Shown: positions 35,436 through 48,717 of the stretch, one piece after another
How the letters are laid out: every line of letters starts with the position of its first letter
Position numbering within the stretch: the first letter of the stretch is position 1
DNA from: Oscheius dolichura
Lineage: Eukaryota > Nematoda > Chromadorea > Rhabditida > Rhabditidae
Reading direction: 5' to 3'
Assembly: GCA_932521035.1 (NCBI GenBank)
Contig: OW051492.1
Span: 5,394,001 to 5,458,000 of the forward strand
DNA: 64,000 nucleotides
The notes under the pieces: model-generated
Database searches by the model: none
Told to the model about the DNA's origin: nothing
The model's input: only the letters and a program-made list of their open reading frames with translations
Position numbers and translations under genes: made by a program

Positions 35436-36203
35436 TCAGCTAAAAAGAAGTTTGACAATTGTCCCCATTACCAAGTAATTACTAACATCAGCCTCTTGAT
35501 GTTCTTGTTTCACGGAGCGGCGTAATAATAACCGGCATCCTCTAGAAATTCGCTTAGTCTTCCCAGAACGAATTATGGATTGCGGATCTTCATCCCAAAT
35601 TATATCTGGCCCCACTTCATCATCAGTAGTTCCATTCCCATTTTCGACAGAATTGGAAGTATCATGAGCTGTCTGCAAAGAGGAAATTTACACTATTTGA
35701 AAATAAAAATTACGTCTTCGCCGGCTGAACCTGTTTCAATGTTATGCATTATGTCGGCAATGGTAATAGCATTTTCAAAGCTTGTTCGGTTGTCCTGTTT
35801 TTCTTTTTATTATGTTTGACGACACAAACCTCAATTGTGTTATGATCGTTACTGACATCTCCAGCATCTGTCTCTGTGATCGGCACAGTCACTGAATTTG
35901 CAGGAGAGGGCACACTGAATAAAGTTTAAAGCTGACTAAATTATTTTACCTGGAAAAATCTACAATCTTGAAACACTGGATTGCTTTGGATAATTTGTCA
36001 AGCTTACTTCTAGCACCATAACTGTCTATGGATACACTCGTTTTAGGTCGCATAAGGGCTTCCTTTTCATTAATAAGTTTATACTCCATCTACAAAATAA
36101 TTTAAAAGCAGACAAAATTACTTACATCCCGTAGTTCATCTCTGAAATGTCGAAGTTCACGAATAGTATTATCGTATTCGTCAATAAGTTCTTCCACATC
36201 CAT
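35436..36203 (-). CDS. Unrecognised coiled-coil and acidic protein
   Basis: Five or six exons with short introns encode about 190 residues. The N-terminus is a charged helix (MDVEELIDEYDNTIRELRHF, then MEYKLINEKEALMRPKT). The middle contains KLDKLSKAIQCFKIVDFS, an acidic and Thr/Asn-rich segment (DDEVGPDIIWDEDPQSIIRS) and a basic stretch (KRISRGCRLLLRRSVKQE). The stop at 35436 is in frame. The start ATG 36203 lies 262 bp from the opposed DDX10 start. It is upstream of ATRX on the same strand, so it could be co-transcribed. I do not recognise a family; a nuclear or kinetochore-type small coiled-coil protein is a guess. Confidence 0.65.
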
Positions 36204-36465
36204 TGTAAGACAATATCTGGAAACAGAGCTTTATAAGATTCCTTGCCTATATGTTTCTCTTGAAAAAAATGAAAAAAAGCGAAGAAAAACGCAAAGAAGA
36301 TAAAGTAATGAATGAACGGAAATGAGCGAATGAATTTGTCCATGTTTACTTTTATCATTCGGCGCATCTTTTGAACGTAATCAACTTTTCCATATTTTTT
36401 TTTCGTTTCTTTCAAATGTAGGACTTTTGCAAAGCCACAACAAAGTTATTTTTCGACGAGCTCAA

Positions 36466-39386
36466 ATGGCTACCGCAAAGCCAGAACAAGTGGAGAACAA
36501 TCGAAAGAAGAAAGGGAAGTACAACAAATTTTCGTCCAAAAGAAAAGAGAAGAAGTCTAAAGAAGAAATTTCTATTGAAACTATAAACACACAATGTGCA
36601 GAATTGCTCAAGGTAACACATATATAATTTCTCTAAAATATAAATTCCAGGTAAACAGTATTTCATTCAATACGTTCAAAACGATACCACTTTCCGAAGA
36701 AACTCAAAAGGTGAGTTTTCATAGTTTATTTTTCCAGTTTTTTTTTTAATTTTAGGGGTTGGAATATTGCAAATATACCACGCCTACAGAAATTCAGCGT
36801 GATTCTCTACGTTATTCACTCAATGGATATGATGTTGTTGGAGCAGCTAAAACAGGAAGCGGGAAAACGTTAGCTCTGGTAATACCTGTAAGTTATGATA
36901 TGTATGTTATTGATTCTTTTATAAAGTTACTGGAATGCTTGTGGAAAGCAAGATGGCTTCGCAGTTATGGTTTGGGAGCTTTAATATTGTCGCCTACTCG
37001 TGAACTCGCCCTTCAAACGTTTACATACATAAATAATGTTGGCAAATACCACAATTTTTCGTGTGCTTTGTTGATTGGAGGTACTGACGTTTCATATGAA
37101 CGCAATCGTCTTGGCACAATCAACATCGTTGTTTGTACACCTGGACGATTACTTCAGGTATGTTTTTTTTCGCAATATGAGAAAAGACATAGCATATGGA
37201 CGAAAACGAAAACTTTAATTATGACCAATTGCAAATAATGGTAGTTGATGAAGCTGATAGAATGTTGGACATGGGATTTAGCAAACAGGTATTTAGGAGT
37301 AATTCCTTAACGATTAGTATTAGATAAATTCCATAATCGGTAACCTTCCCGACAATCGACAAACTTTATTATTTTCTGCAACACAAACGAAGAACGTAAA
37401 AGATCTTACTCGCGTTTGTACTAAAGTAAAGCCCTTTCATAACAGTTCTATCTTTTTCTTGAGGATCCTGTTTTTATCTCCGTTCATGAAAATTCTACCA
37501 GCGCCACCCCGGATGAGCTTCAACAATCTTATTTAATGTGCGAAGAACCTGAAAAGATCAATACTCTGTGGTCGTTTATAAAGATGCATAAACGAAAAAA
37601 GATGCTTATTTTTGTAAGCAGTTGCAAACAAGTAAGCTTAAATATACTCTCACTGACTTATACACATTCAGGCGCGCTTTATAACAGATGCCTTCTGCCA
37701 TTTGCGACCTGGAACTTCTGTAATGGGTCTATGGGGCACCATGAATCAAACCAAAAGAATAGCATGTTTTCAAAAATTTGAAAATATTCAAGCAAGTTCT
37801 ATTGAATTATAGTCAATCATAATACTTTAAAGAGTGGTGTTTTAATTGCAACTGATATTGCAAGTCGTGGGCTCGATTTTTCCGACGTTGATTGGGTTGT
37901 TCAAATGGATGCACCAGCTACTGTTGACGACTATATTCACAGGTATAAAATTTGATCGGGCTCATCTTTATACATACCACAGGGTTGGAAGAACAGCTAG
38001 GATGAAGAGAAAAGGAAGAGCTCTTATCTTTCTTACTCCTGCCCAAGAAAAACCAATGGTTCAACTACTGAAAACCAACAACATTGATGTCGCGAAGCTA
38101 AAGTTTGTTTTTACAGTTTTTCCCTCAAAACACTGTTTTTCTATTTATTTCAGTGTCGATCCAAACGCTATCACTGATATCCACAATAAATTGCAATCCG
38201 TGCTAGCTCAATTTCCAGAATTGAATCAGTTTGCTCAAAAGGTACAGTTTTTTTGAATGTTTTTCATTCTTGTTTTCAGAGTCTTGTTGGATATTTGCGC
38301 AGTGTTTACGTAATGAAAGACAAGTCAATTTTTGATGTAAAAAATATTGACGCCGCTGCTGTAGCTAATTCTTATGGACTGATGTCAGCTCCTCGTGTTA
38401 GATTTCTCAGTAAAAAAGGGATAGTGCTTACCGTGAGTTTTCCATCTCTTTAGAAACATCTCCTCTGGCAGTGGCTATATCAAAAATGAATTTAGGATGG
38501 CAAAGGGGTTTCAGCACACAAAGAAAGTGGTGGAAAAGAGATCAATGCGAACCCCTCAAACTCTGGATTTGTTGCCGACTTAGATGATAACGAAGAATTA
38601 TTTACTGTTAAAAAAACCGATGTTTTCAATATCAAAGGTTTAGAGGCAGACAATGATATAGATGTAGGTAGTTCTATTTTTGTTCAACCTCTTTATTTAA
38701 TTACTTCAAATGTTTCTTAAGATACCTACTACTAAACTGGCGAAACAAGGTTCTATTAGCAGAGTAAAAGCAGCGAAAAAACTTTTACATAAGGGAGTTT
38801 CGACAAACACAAAGAAAATATTTGACGATGACAATGAAGAGACTATAACTGAAACGGTATAAACTTGTACGTTACCATTGACTATTAGCTTCAGATTCCT
38901 AACGCTCTCTCGATAGATTATGAAAAAGGATTGAATATTGAAGAGGCTAAGATGCAAATGAAAACAGCCGATGAGGTTTACAGATGATTTTAAACATTAA
39001 TATGGGTTTAGGAGGACAAACAAAGGTTTAAAGAAATTAAAAAGCGTTTCAAAGCGGTCGAAAAACGGAAAAGAAGCAATCGGAACGAGTACGTTTGCTC
39101 TATTCTTTATTAATATTTCTATTTAGTGACGAGATTGATTTGCAAGATGATAATGGAAGCGGTATTAACAGTGATGCTGATCTTGACTGGCTTCCAGATC
39201 CAGATAAAAACGAAGTTAACTATGCAGGTTAGCACTTTACATAAAAGTTGGTATAAAACACATTCAGAAAATGATTCTGAAGGCGGAATGTCTGAAATAT
39301 CTAATACAAATCCAAATAAAAAACGCAGAATAATGAATCTGTCTCAGACGGAGGAAGAAGCACTCAATCTTCTAAATCCGTTTTGA
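36466..39386 (+). CDS. DDX10: DEAD-box RNA helicase DDX10 (Dbp4)
   Basis: A nucleolar RNA helicase needed for 18S rRNA processing; it helps release the U14 and snR41 snoRNAs from pre-rRNA in yeast. The start [20 protein letters not shown] leads to [20 protein letters not shown], motif [26 protein letters not shown] and TPGRLLQ. Next are the DEAD motif [16 protein letters not shown] motif [34 protein letters not shown] and [13 protein letters not shown]. The DDX10-specific C-terminal domain follows ([20 protein letters not shown] and APRVRFLSK), then a Lys/Glu-rich tail ending [11 protein letters not shown]. All introns are about 35-60 nt. It diverges from the coiled-coil gene and lies 145 bp upstream of UTP15 on the same strand. 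Confidence 0.94.
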
Positions 39387-39531
39387 GAACACATTTTTAG
39401 AAGTTGTTATTGTTGTTACATCTTTGTTATGGTTAAATATTTTACTTAAGTTATGGGCTCACATTCAGCTTGCATGCTACACTTCCATTATCTCGAGCAA
39501 TTGAAGTTTTTCATCATATCATAGTAAGCCC

Positions 39532-41660
39532 ATGGCTTTAACCTACGTTCCGGCTGGGAGGGTTCCAGCCGCAGATTTTGCTACAAAACAAGACGATGAG
39601 GCCCTTTATTGGAAACGTCTTCAGGTACGTCCTTGTTTCTTTAAAAAATTTTAAACAATACATTTAGCAACTATCAGTATTTCAAGAACCTGGTCCAGTT
39701 ACATCGGTGGCTTTTAGCCCTAATAAACCCTATACAGTTGCTACCACTAGTTCCGTACGTCTATCGTTTTATGATACAGTTATCTGTGAACCGCTTAATA
39801 TGTTTAGCAGGTATTACTTTCTGTAATTGTGATAGTATTATTTATAGGTTTAAACAAGCAGTTTGTGGTGCCCGTTTCCGACGGGATGGTAAACTGGTTG
39901 CTATCGGCGGCGAAGAAGGAAAACTTCGAGTGTTTGATGCTGAAAGTACTTCGGGTACTGGTAAAGCTCCACTTAGGAGCGTGAAGACGAGCTCACAAAG
40001 TCTCAAGATTGTTGATTTTTCGAGAAATGGGAAAACAATTTTTTCTATGGCAGATGATGGCATTATCAAACAATGGGATCTAGGGGATATAGGGTACGTA
40101 TCTCTGGGGTCTCGTTTAAAACATGTTATTTATGTAGATCGACCCCTTTAATGGAAATTACTGCACATAATGATGCTATTCGAGCGGGTGTTGCTTCTGA
40201 TAAAAATGATAACATTATTGTCAGCGGCGGATACGATCACAAAGTATTTGATTGATATTTAAAAACACATCCGGTTATAGGTTAAATTGTGGGATTTACG
40301 AAGCACCAATTCGAACAAACCAGTAATTGAAATTGACGTCGGAGCTCCTGTGGAAGATATTCTGTTTCTGCCTTCTGAAAATCTGTTAGCGACGGCATCG
40401 ACCAACATTGTTAAGTTAGTATCTGTTTTTTTTGTGTAATCTCTCTTTAAAGAATATGGGATATGTCAGCGGGAGGACGACAACTAGCGTCCATTCAGCA
40501 ACATCATAAAACGGTCACATCACTATCGCTTTGTGGACATGGAAAATACTTATTGTCTGGGGCTATTGACCGACGAGTCAATGTTTTTAATATTACAAAT
40601 TTCACTCTTGTTAGTTCCTAAAGGTGCATTTAATCTCGAATTACAGACTCATTCGATGTCGATGGCTGCCCCTGTTTTGGGGCTTTCCGTGTCTCCGGAT
40701 GATAACATGATGGCTGTAGGAATGGGAAATCTTTTAGCAATACATAGACGCTCATCTATGAAAGAGGTTACATATCTATGTATTCATTAAATCTTTTAAG
40801 GTGCTAACGGCAACTAGTTACCAAAACAAAACTAGTGTGTTGAAGAAAATTAATACTAAAGTAGAAGTTAAAGAAAGGGGCGAGGAAAAGAAGGAGGTTG
40901 AGCTTCTAGCTATGCCACGAGCTTCAGTATGTGCTACTTAATTGTATTCATTATAGGCTATTTTTTAAGATAAAATTGCACAAAGTTGATCTAATGCTTA
41001 AGAAATACAAGCACGCAGCCGCAATAAAAGCTATGTTTAATCGTAAGTTTATTATACTATCGAAATAGGTTTATTTAGAGTTTAATATTAGAGAAAGGAG
41101 AGAACAGATTGTTGGATGGCTAACAGTTATTGTTCATAGACGCACGATTCGTCCAGCTTTAGCTGGGCAAGCTAATCCTACAATTATTTGTGTCATCAAG
41201 TAGACTCTTTTCCAATTTAATGTAACTTGCCTTTTAGGTTTCTTTTGGAAAATCTGATACGGAACAACTATTTTGACATTCTCCGCCATGTTGCTGAAGC
41301 ATTATTTGAGGTTTATTGCGAAGAGGAATTAGATCCGTACATTATTAAACAAATGATACGACTAAAAGATTCTTTATCGCGGGAATTGACAGTACAGAAA
41401 CAAGTTGGTATCTGCTACTCTACTCTTATTCATTTTTTTCGTTTAGATATTGCAGACCATTGGTATTTTAGAAATGCTTCTCAACAGCAGTAAAAATCGG
41501 GAGGTTAGTTGGATTCATCCAGTAATAAGTTCATTATTACACTTTTTAACTTGTGCTAATGCACTTTTTTCAGAATGATATTGCTGACGATTTCTCAGGT
41601 GTTTTTGGTGATGTTACCCTGACGACTTTACCCCTACCATCAGATATAGCTATATCTTAA
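39532..41660 (+). CDS. UTP15: Small-subunit processome protein UTP15
   Basis: UTP15 is a WD-repeat subunit of the t-UTP/UTP-A complex, which acts on nascent pre-rRNA and Pol I transcription in the nucleolus. It starts MALTYVPAGRVPAADFATKQ and reaches VTSVAFSPNKPYTVATTSS. It continues with WD repeats (VAIGGEEGKLRVFDAES, SMADDGIIKQWDLGD, VSGGYDHKVKLWDLRS, ATASTNIVKIWDMSAGG, LSGAIDRRVNVFNIT). The UTP15 C-terminal domain follows: DLMLKKYKHAAAIKAMF, HRRTIRPALAGQ, NYFDILRHVAEALFEVYCE. It ends LPLPSDIAIS. Introns are short throughout. Head-to-tail spacing to DDX10 is 145 bp, and both encode 18S processing factors, so co-transcription is plausible. It converges on CRTC, 330 bp between stops. Confidence 0.93.
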
Positions 41661-41989
41661 TGGGTCAACTCTTTGTTACGTTTTTCCTTGTTTCGTTGTT
41701 ACTGTTATAATTTTACAATAAAAATTTCATATTTCCCTGATTGGTTGGTAAACGGGTAAACGATAGAAGTATACTTTATTTGTATGGAATATATTCAACA
41801 GCTCTATGTGACAAAACATAAATGGATATAGCTGCCATTAGATCAGCGAAGCAGCCTGAGATGTGCGGTATGGTTTGGTATAATATAGGCAATATTGAGC
41901 GTAAATTAACTGAGAATGAGGTACAGGAAAGATATCATATAGGCCGCGGAAGGAAGGAATCGTGGAGTTGTGGCAAGGAATACGGTTGG

Positions 41990-44231
41990 CTAGCTATATT
42001 CTGGCAATCCCGAACCATTACACAAGGAGGCCATCTCGTTTGAGTCCAGGGTCAAGTGCTAAGAGGGAATGTTAACGGCAACAGATAAATTCACCTGTAG
42101 GTCGTTGTAGCAGTCGAAGTGTTGCCCGTGGCCGCCGTCCGGATTGGTTAGCACGACTCGGGGGATGTCCATGGATTCGGGCGAGTTGGAGAACGTCCGG
42201 CTGGTAGGCCACTGGGGCTGTGTCAGGGCGTCCGTCACATTCGCCGGCGAGGTGGGGGCCGACTGAGACTCGGGGGTGAGGGGAGGACCCGGCACCAGAC
42301 GGCCGCACTGGCCGGTGCTGTGTCTGAAACAGGCCCCTTCTACCGCCGGACGCCTTTGCCTACCGTTGTCCTACTGTCGCGTGATAGCAGTTGGGCGGCA
42401 TTTGAGGTAGATTCGGCAGATTGGACATGCTGTTCCCCTGCTAAAATGGGAATTCGAGGGATTCTCGGGAAAGACCCACGTCTCCTGTGTCATCTCTCTG
42501 CATCATCCCAGGCGGACTCAGTTCCATCAGGGGGGTCGTCCTCTCCTCCAACATTATCGTCGACCCCATCGGACTGCCCATCGGACTCTGCATGGGGCTG
42601 GTGCCGTTCGTGTATCTGAAGACACCCCCATAAAAGGAAAGGGGCGACACCCACGGGAAGGCCATGTGGTGGACGGGGCTCTGCATGGGGGACATCTGCA
42701 TATGGTGGGCCATCTGCGGGGGCAGGGAGCCGGGCGCCATGGGCCCCGGCACCATGTGAGGGGGCATTTGCATGGCCCCCGGGTTCATTCCGCTGGGTCC
42801 TGGCTGGAAATGCAATTTGTATTGCTAATGGGGAGGCTCTCCCTTACCTGCATCTGATGTAGGAGTTGGTTGTGGGGCACCATGGGGTACATGGGGTGCA
42901 TCGGGGCCGACTGGTGGATGTTGGGGTCGGAGCGGGCCCGGTTGATCCTAAAAGTTATTTTTGGCCGGTTCCCTGTAGGCGACACGAGTCCCGGCTGTCA
43001 TGGGCAGCTGCGACAGATTAATACTTTTATTAGAGCCTGGTGCGCACGAGGCCAGGTGCAATTCCCTCGAGTAAATGGCTCTGTGGGGGAGGATAGAGAT
43101 TATCCCCCCGGGTACTGTGGCCGGCTTACGCCCCCCACCCCCTGACCATCCCTCCCCCATTTGAATATGGCGGCTGTTTGCCCAATAAACGATGTAGCCG
43201 TGTTTGATCTGCACTTCACGCCTCATTCGACTGGCATGTATTCCCCCGCAATTTTTGGCTGAACAAATAATAGAACAAAAAAGGCGGGTCGCCGACCCAT
43301 TTCATCAGCCCCCGGATTAGGCTGGCATGATGCCGACTGATCCCCCGAGCCCCTCGATCTGCCCCCCTCCCCCCGATCGATAGACATCTTATCAGAAGGA
43401 AGGAAGGGCGCGCGGCCTGGGGCCAGAAAGATGATACGCCAGGTCGGCAAATAGAGCACCCCAATGGATATCGGATACAGAAGGGGACTCACTGGTGCCA
43501 CTGGTCCACTTGGAGGGTGTGTTGAGCCGGGTAGGGCATGTGCGGGTGGAGAGGGGGTATCCTCTCGTGGCTCCGGCCCGTCGACCGGTACGGGTGGAAG
43601 TGAGCCTCCGGGCTGCGACTCCTCTGGGCCCGTTGGTTCTGTTCCCAATGGGGCCAGTTGGGTGGCCCGTAGTTGTGGAGCTGGGCCACGTTGGGCAGAG
43701 ATCCTCCGAGGTGAGGATAACCGTAATTGGGTGGCTGGAGCTGGCCGGGCTGGCCGGGGATCGGTACCCCGCCAGGAACGTCATTCGTGTTGGTGATCGA
43801 GCGGACCTGAAGATATCCCGGATTAGGGGACAGAATACAAAAGAGGCAACCCCACGTGACGTCCTCCACAACCGGAGTTCCGCGTCAGGGTCACGAGGAA
43901 TTTTACGCACTCGGAGGAGTCATCCCTTTGTCATTTATGGTACTCGAAATAGACGGGTTCTGTCGAAATTTGAGGGGACCCTCGGGGGGTGAAGGTGGCA
44001 ATCAGGTGCCCTTTGTCGGATTATTTACGGGAGGAAAAGGATATTCCCGGAATAATGAAATAGCCCCGTTTCCAGGGGGAAGGGGGGATGAATTCGGACA
44101 AAGGGGGACGAGGGGGGACGGAGGCCACGAACCTCTCGCATAATGTCCTCGAATTGGTTGACGTCCTCGTTCTGCTTGCGCTCCATGATGGCGATCTTCT
44201 CGCTGAACTTGCGCGGGGTGCTGCTCGACAT
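41990..44231 (-). CDS. CRTC: CREB-regulated transcription coactivator (CRTC)
   Basis: CRTC proteins bind the bZIP domain of CREB and activate cAMP-responsive genes. When phosphorylated by AMPK/SIK kinases they are held in the cytoplasm. The N-terminus (MSSSTPRKFSEKIAIMERKQ) is the CREB-binding coiled coil, with PRKFSEKIA nearly invariant in the family. After an intron of about 330 nt, SITNTNDVPGG and GGSLPNVAQLHN (compare GSLPNVNQ) follow. The segment INRARSDPNIHQSAP aligns with the SIK site RTNSDSALHQS. A Met/Pro/His-rich middle follows (MVPGPMAPGSLPPQMAHHM), and near the C-terminus SPESMDIPRVVLTNPDGG, matching IPNIVLTGD of vertebrate CRTCs. The last exon ends GSGLPEYS at 41990. The frame is open further upstream to an ATG at 44411, but the conserved start is at 44231. 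The gene is GC-rich. Confidence 0.9.
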
Positions 44232-45359
44232 CTTGGAGTTCTTGGGAGGAGGCGCGGTCACCGCATCAAACCAGCCGGGTGCGCGAATATAGCAATCTGC
44301 ACTAGTAGTATAGTCGCTTAACTGAAGCCGCTGAATTCGACCGGAGTCGCAGGGGTTCGCGAGTCGACGGGCCGCATTGGTCTCGACGCGGTCCGGGCTA
44401 CTGTAGCTCATGGCAGAAATAGAGCGATATCAGCTGATTTAGAATGTGCAAACGCGAGTTTTGAAGGGGAACGAGACCCTCTTTGGATATTAAATGGGAG
44501 GAGTCCCGGCGGGAGGGAGGATTGGGAGATTTGCCAAGAATATCCATCTAGGGACTAAAAACTACAGTGATTAGCTGTCTGTTTCCGCCGACTAGCACCC
44601 GTAAAACCTCGGCAGGGCAAAATAATAAAGGGGCGGGTTATTTGAATGTCTTGTACGGGCGGTACAGGCGCGCTGGACTGAATGAATGAGGCTCTACGAT
44701 GAACGATACACTTCTTACTCGTTTTCAGGCAATTAGTAATCTCATATCTTCAGAATTCACTTGTATACGGATGCCTGATTCTATATTACAACAGGATGTT
44801 ACGTCCAGTAGGGGCTGGCTTCCTGCCAGCTGGAAGTGGTCACCGGAAGTAGGTGGAGCCACAAGTATTGATTGATCGGAGGTGGGATTATCGGCTTAGC
44901 TATCTTCCCATACTCTTTTCGTAATTTGCAAGGCACCAGACAATAATTGAAGAGTAGAACAAGAATCTTCAATTTTGTATAAGACTAAAAAATGCCGCCA
45001 ACTTCGGCTATTCAAATAGCATTCGATAGTGCAAAAGAAATATAAAAAATATATGTTTTCCTGTTTTCCATGTATCCCTCCATAGTGTACTTCCATCATT
45101 TTACAAAGAAAAGTTAGTATTTCATTAGAAAATAAACCGAACGCTCGCGCGACACAGTAAAGCTTGCTTCCCACCCATTTGTTTATTTACATACCGAATT
45201 TTAGTTCCTAAAGACCTATCTTCTATAAAATGGTAATTTCAATTTAGTAAGCTTCGTAGCGTGGTGTCGTAAAATTGTTGTATTTCTGCATGTACTCATT
45301 TGTACAATCAATTTATATTCTTCAGGGTATCTATGGCACATCACTTATCATAATGTATA
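44232..45359. other. Divergent region between CRTC and RASA1
   Basis: It is GC-rich next to CRTC and becomes AT-rich after about 44700, marking a compositional border. No exon is convincing. A plus-strand acceptor (TTCTTCAG) near 45325 lies shortly before the RASA1 start codon. Promoters of both divergent genes should be here. Confidence 0.4.
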
Positions 45360-48300
45360 ATGCTGCCCCGTATGGTGCCGAACAGTACACCAAACGGTCT
45401 ATATACAGGTGAGAACAGTTGCGTAGAATCTAAAAAATACGGTGGAATATACTTCATAAAATTTTTGCGTTTGCATATTGTTTTTGAAAGTTTAGGTGAT
45501 GATCCATGTGGCAGCTCCTCTTCCGGTAGTAACTCTCAACTTCATCGACATGTACCGTCATTTTATTCACTATAAAGAAATTATTTAGTCTATTACATGT
45601 TTACCATCTTCATCTTCTGGATCTACCTGGTTCCATGGACACATGAGTCAAAGCGAAGCAGATCATGTTCTTTTGGTATGATTAGAGCTTTGCCATTACC
45701 TTTTTACATTTAGAATAGCACTCCAGGCTCTTTTCTTGTTCGGCGACAAGATGCTTCGCGCTTTTTTATTTCAGTAGCCACAATCAATGGAGTTGAACAT
45801 TATCCTGTGAAACGTCTTGGACGGCAATACTTCTACAATGGGAAAAATTATTCGTCGCTGAGCGACTTGGTTTCTTTGATTAAAGAAAGAGGAGGAGAAC
45901 CACTATCTGTTAGTCCGTTCCAGTCCAACAGTTCTGATAGCTCGGTATTTTGCTTAATTTGTGTTTTACCATTTTAGGAGGAAAAAAAATGCAAAAGATA
46001 TATAGCACGTTTATCATTCAACGCAGCACCCGATAGTAACGAATTGAGGTGAGCAAAATGTTTCACACAACCATTATTATTCTATATTTAGTGCTTGTAT
46101 GGGCGATATCGTCACGTTAATTGAAAATCTTGAATTTGAATGGGTGGCAGCTGTTAATAATCGTACAGGGGAAACTGGCTTTATTCCATTGTCAATTTTA
46201 TCTCCTTTTGTAAGTTTTGCACCTTTATTTTTCTTTATTTAACATACGTTTAGTTTCATGATGGTGAAGATATATACAAACTCCCTTATGTGCATGACAT
46301 GGATGTTTCTGAAGCCTTGCACAGAATGAGAATTTCTCGAGGAAGCTTTCTTATTCGACCTTCTTCTCATGGCCCGGGTTATTGGGCCATAATGGTTAAT
46401 GTCGGAAGCGACCAAGTAAAGAAGTTTTTAATACGCAAAGCACAGGATAAAGAAGGTGGCTGGATTTTGGCAGGAAGGAGATTCAAATCAATACCTCATA
46501 TAATCGATAGGTGAGATAAACTTTCTTATCCCATGAAAATTCGCTTTTGTAATTTTTTATTCATCCGCTTCAGATATTGTCATTTTCCAATACTAGATGA
46601 CGTGAAACTTTGTCATGCCGTGCTCCCGGATTCATCGTATAACACTTACACCCATTCTTGGAATAGTAATACAGACGTTATGCATGAATTCAAACACTCA
46701 AGGGCAAAAGAAAAACCCATTGCGCCAATTGAAGCTTTTAAAAAAAGTAAGAACTTTGTTTATTTGTTTAAAATTAAGCTCACAACAAACGTGTAGAGGG
46801 TTCGAATTACAAACTTTCAGCTAGAGAAGACAAACCTTGGAAAGCTTGCCTGTTATCTATTCAAGACGATACGGATGGATATTCCGAGCTTCTGGTAGCC
46901 GAAGACAACCAGGTTCTTAAAAAAATTGTTTTTAAATTATTGCTGTAATTTCAGAAAGCAAAAATTGCTTATCGCTTACCTTTTTGCATCTTATATACAT
47001 GCGACGATTCTGTCTTCGAGCGAGAGGCGTGTTTTTACCTCTCCCAGTCAGAGGTTGAAGGTCCTGGTGTCTTTTTAAATATTCAACCATATTGTAAATT
47101 TGCTGAATGGATGTGTCTCTTGCGGTATATTCAATTTCAGTATTTAACAAATTTCCAAATTAGGTCTAGAGTATTAGCTCTGCAGCCGGGCAGCACCCCA
47201 AGTTTTGATGGTTTCCGCTTTAACATGCCGCAGTCACCACCTTTATGCATTTTAAGAGTTTATCTGGACAAGTATAGGCAAGCATGCTGCTATATCTACT
47301 GATTTATCTTTATTTAGGTGTGATATATTAAAAGCAGAAAAAGCCTACACCGCACAGCTAACTTTGAATGGGATACAAGTATCCAGTATTAGTTTCCTTA
47401 AAAATAAACTGTTTAGGTATGTAACAGTCCACTACTTTCACCCACAATAGGAAAACTAAATGTGCCAACGGTGGTTTTTGACTCGTCTTTTATCATTCCA
47501 TTTGCGCCTTTTGTAGATGCCTTGATACAAGTAACAGTTCAGCAAAAAGGAAAAACACGTAAGTATTTTATGTCTTTAAAAGTAAGAGATTTTTAGTACG
47601 ACCTGTCGGGATGTCTTCCGTTATCACAATGCCTAGTTCTCAATTAACGAGCATAGTTGATAATGGATTAAGTTTAAGAATGTCGCATACAAGACTTGCC
47701 ATTTCTAATGTAAAAGACTACATAATTATGGAAGAGTGGCTTGAGTAAGTGCTATTAACTATACTAATTTAGTCTTATTTTAGAAGCTGCCCTTTCGAAT
47801 TTTTAGAGTATGTATCTGATAATTTGGTTTCACAAGATCGGACGTTACTAAGTCTTGCACTTGTCAATCAACTCTACTCAAGGCCTCAAAAACTTTTTAG
47901 CCTTATCGAGTTAGAATAGAGATGTTATTATTCATTTTAACAACATTAAGACGTCTTTTGGTGCAAATTTTATCAAATTCAACGCCTGAAAGTGTTTTAC
48001 GTCAGGATTCGCTTGCAACAAGTGTCCTCTCCCAGATGTTACGCGTTAGTACTCGCGCTGAGCTAGAGAAAGGAATTGATAACCAGCTTATGTCATCGAG
48101 TAAATTTGCTGATGTGAGTTATTTTTAAAAACATAGTATGGGAATTTCAGTCGCACGACATCGAAGCTTTAATATACACTATAATTTTGTTGTGTAAAAA
48201 TGAAATGGTTTCCCAAGTGTTATCGCTGGTTAAAAGAGTTGCAACGAATCGCTTTCCTCACGAGCCTCATGTAGTTCGCCGAGCTCTAAGTAATGTTTTA

Positions 48301-48717
48301 ATATTGCGTTTTGCCAATCCGACTATTTTAGCCAAATACAACGGTATTTTATTATTTTACTTTTTTAATTGTCTATATTGAGGTCTTCCTGTTGGACAAA
48401 TGATCGCTAAAGGGATTCAATCTGTTGCTAATTCAGCATGTGCTAAAACCACCGACTCGGACGATTTCACGCATGTACAGGCACTACGAAAAGCCTTTGA
48501 ACAAGTCTCTACAGAATATGAGTTCTCATCCACTGTAAGTGTTTTTTTTATATATTTTATTTTATTGAAGATCCCCGAATGTCATCCTCTCAATTTTGAA
48601 TGGTTAGCTATATCGTGTCATCTCATGTACACAACGCTTATCTCTACAACAGAAGCTGTTCCTCACGTGCCTGACAATATACTACGGGTTCTTCTTGCTC
48701 ACAAACCACAAAATTAA
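45360..48717 (+). CDS. RASA1: p120 Ras GTPase-activating protein (RASA1 type)
   Basis: It accelerates GTP hydrolysis by Ras downstream of receptor tyrosine kinases. Domain order is complete: SH2 (WFHGHMSQSEADHVLL, GSFLVRRQDASRFFIS), SH3 (YIARLSFNAAPDSNELSACM, TGFIPLSIL), and a second SH2 (EALHRMRISRGSFLIRPSSH, then YWAIMVNVG). A divergent PH domain ending FAEWMCLLR, a C2 domain (FDGFRFNMPQSPPLCILRVY) and a RasGAP domain follow. In the GAP domain the arginine-finger loop is VLRQDSLATS (LFRATTLAS in human p120) and the FLR motif appears as LILRFANPTI (FLRLICPAI in human). Both arginines are present, so activity is plausible though the domain is divergent. The start MLPRMVPNSTPNG is the only ATG whose phase joins the next exon (GDDPCGSSSSG). 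Introns are about 35-70 nt. Confidence 0.92.

Noticed and set aside
35436-36203. Treating the coiled-coil gene as the N-terminus of ATRX
   Set aside because: Its frame ends in a stop at 35436 with no donor that joins ATRX exons in phase, and about 275 bp of non-coding DNA separates it from the first open ATRX exon.
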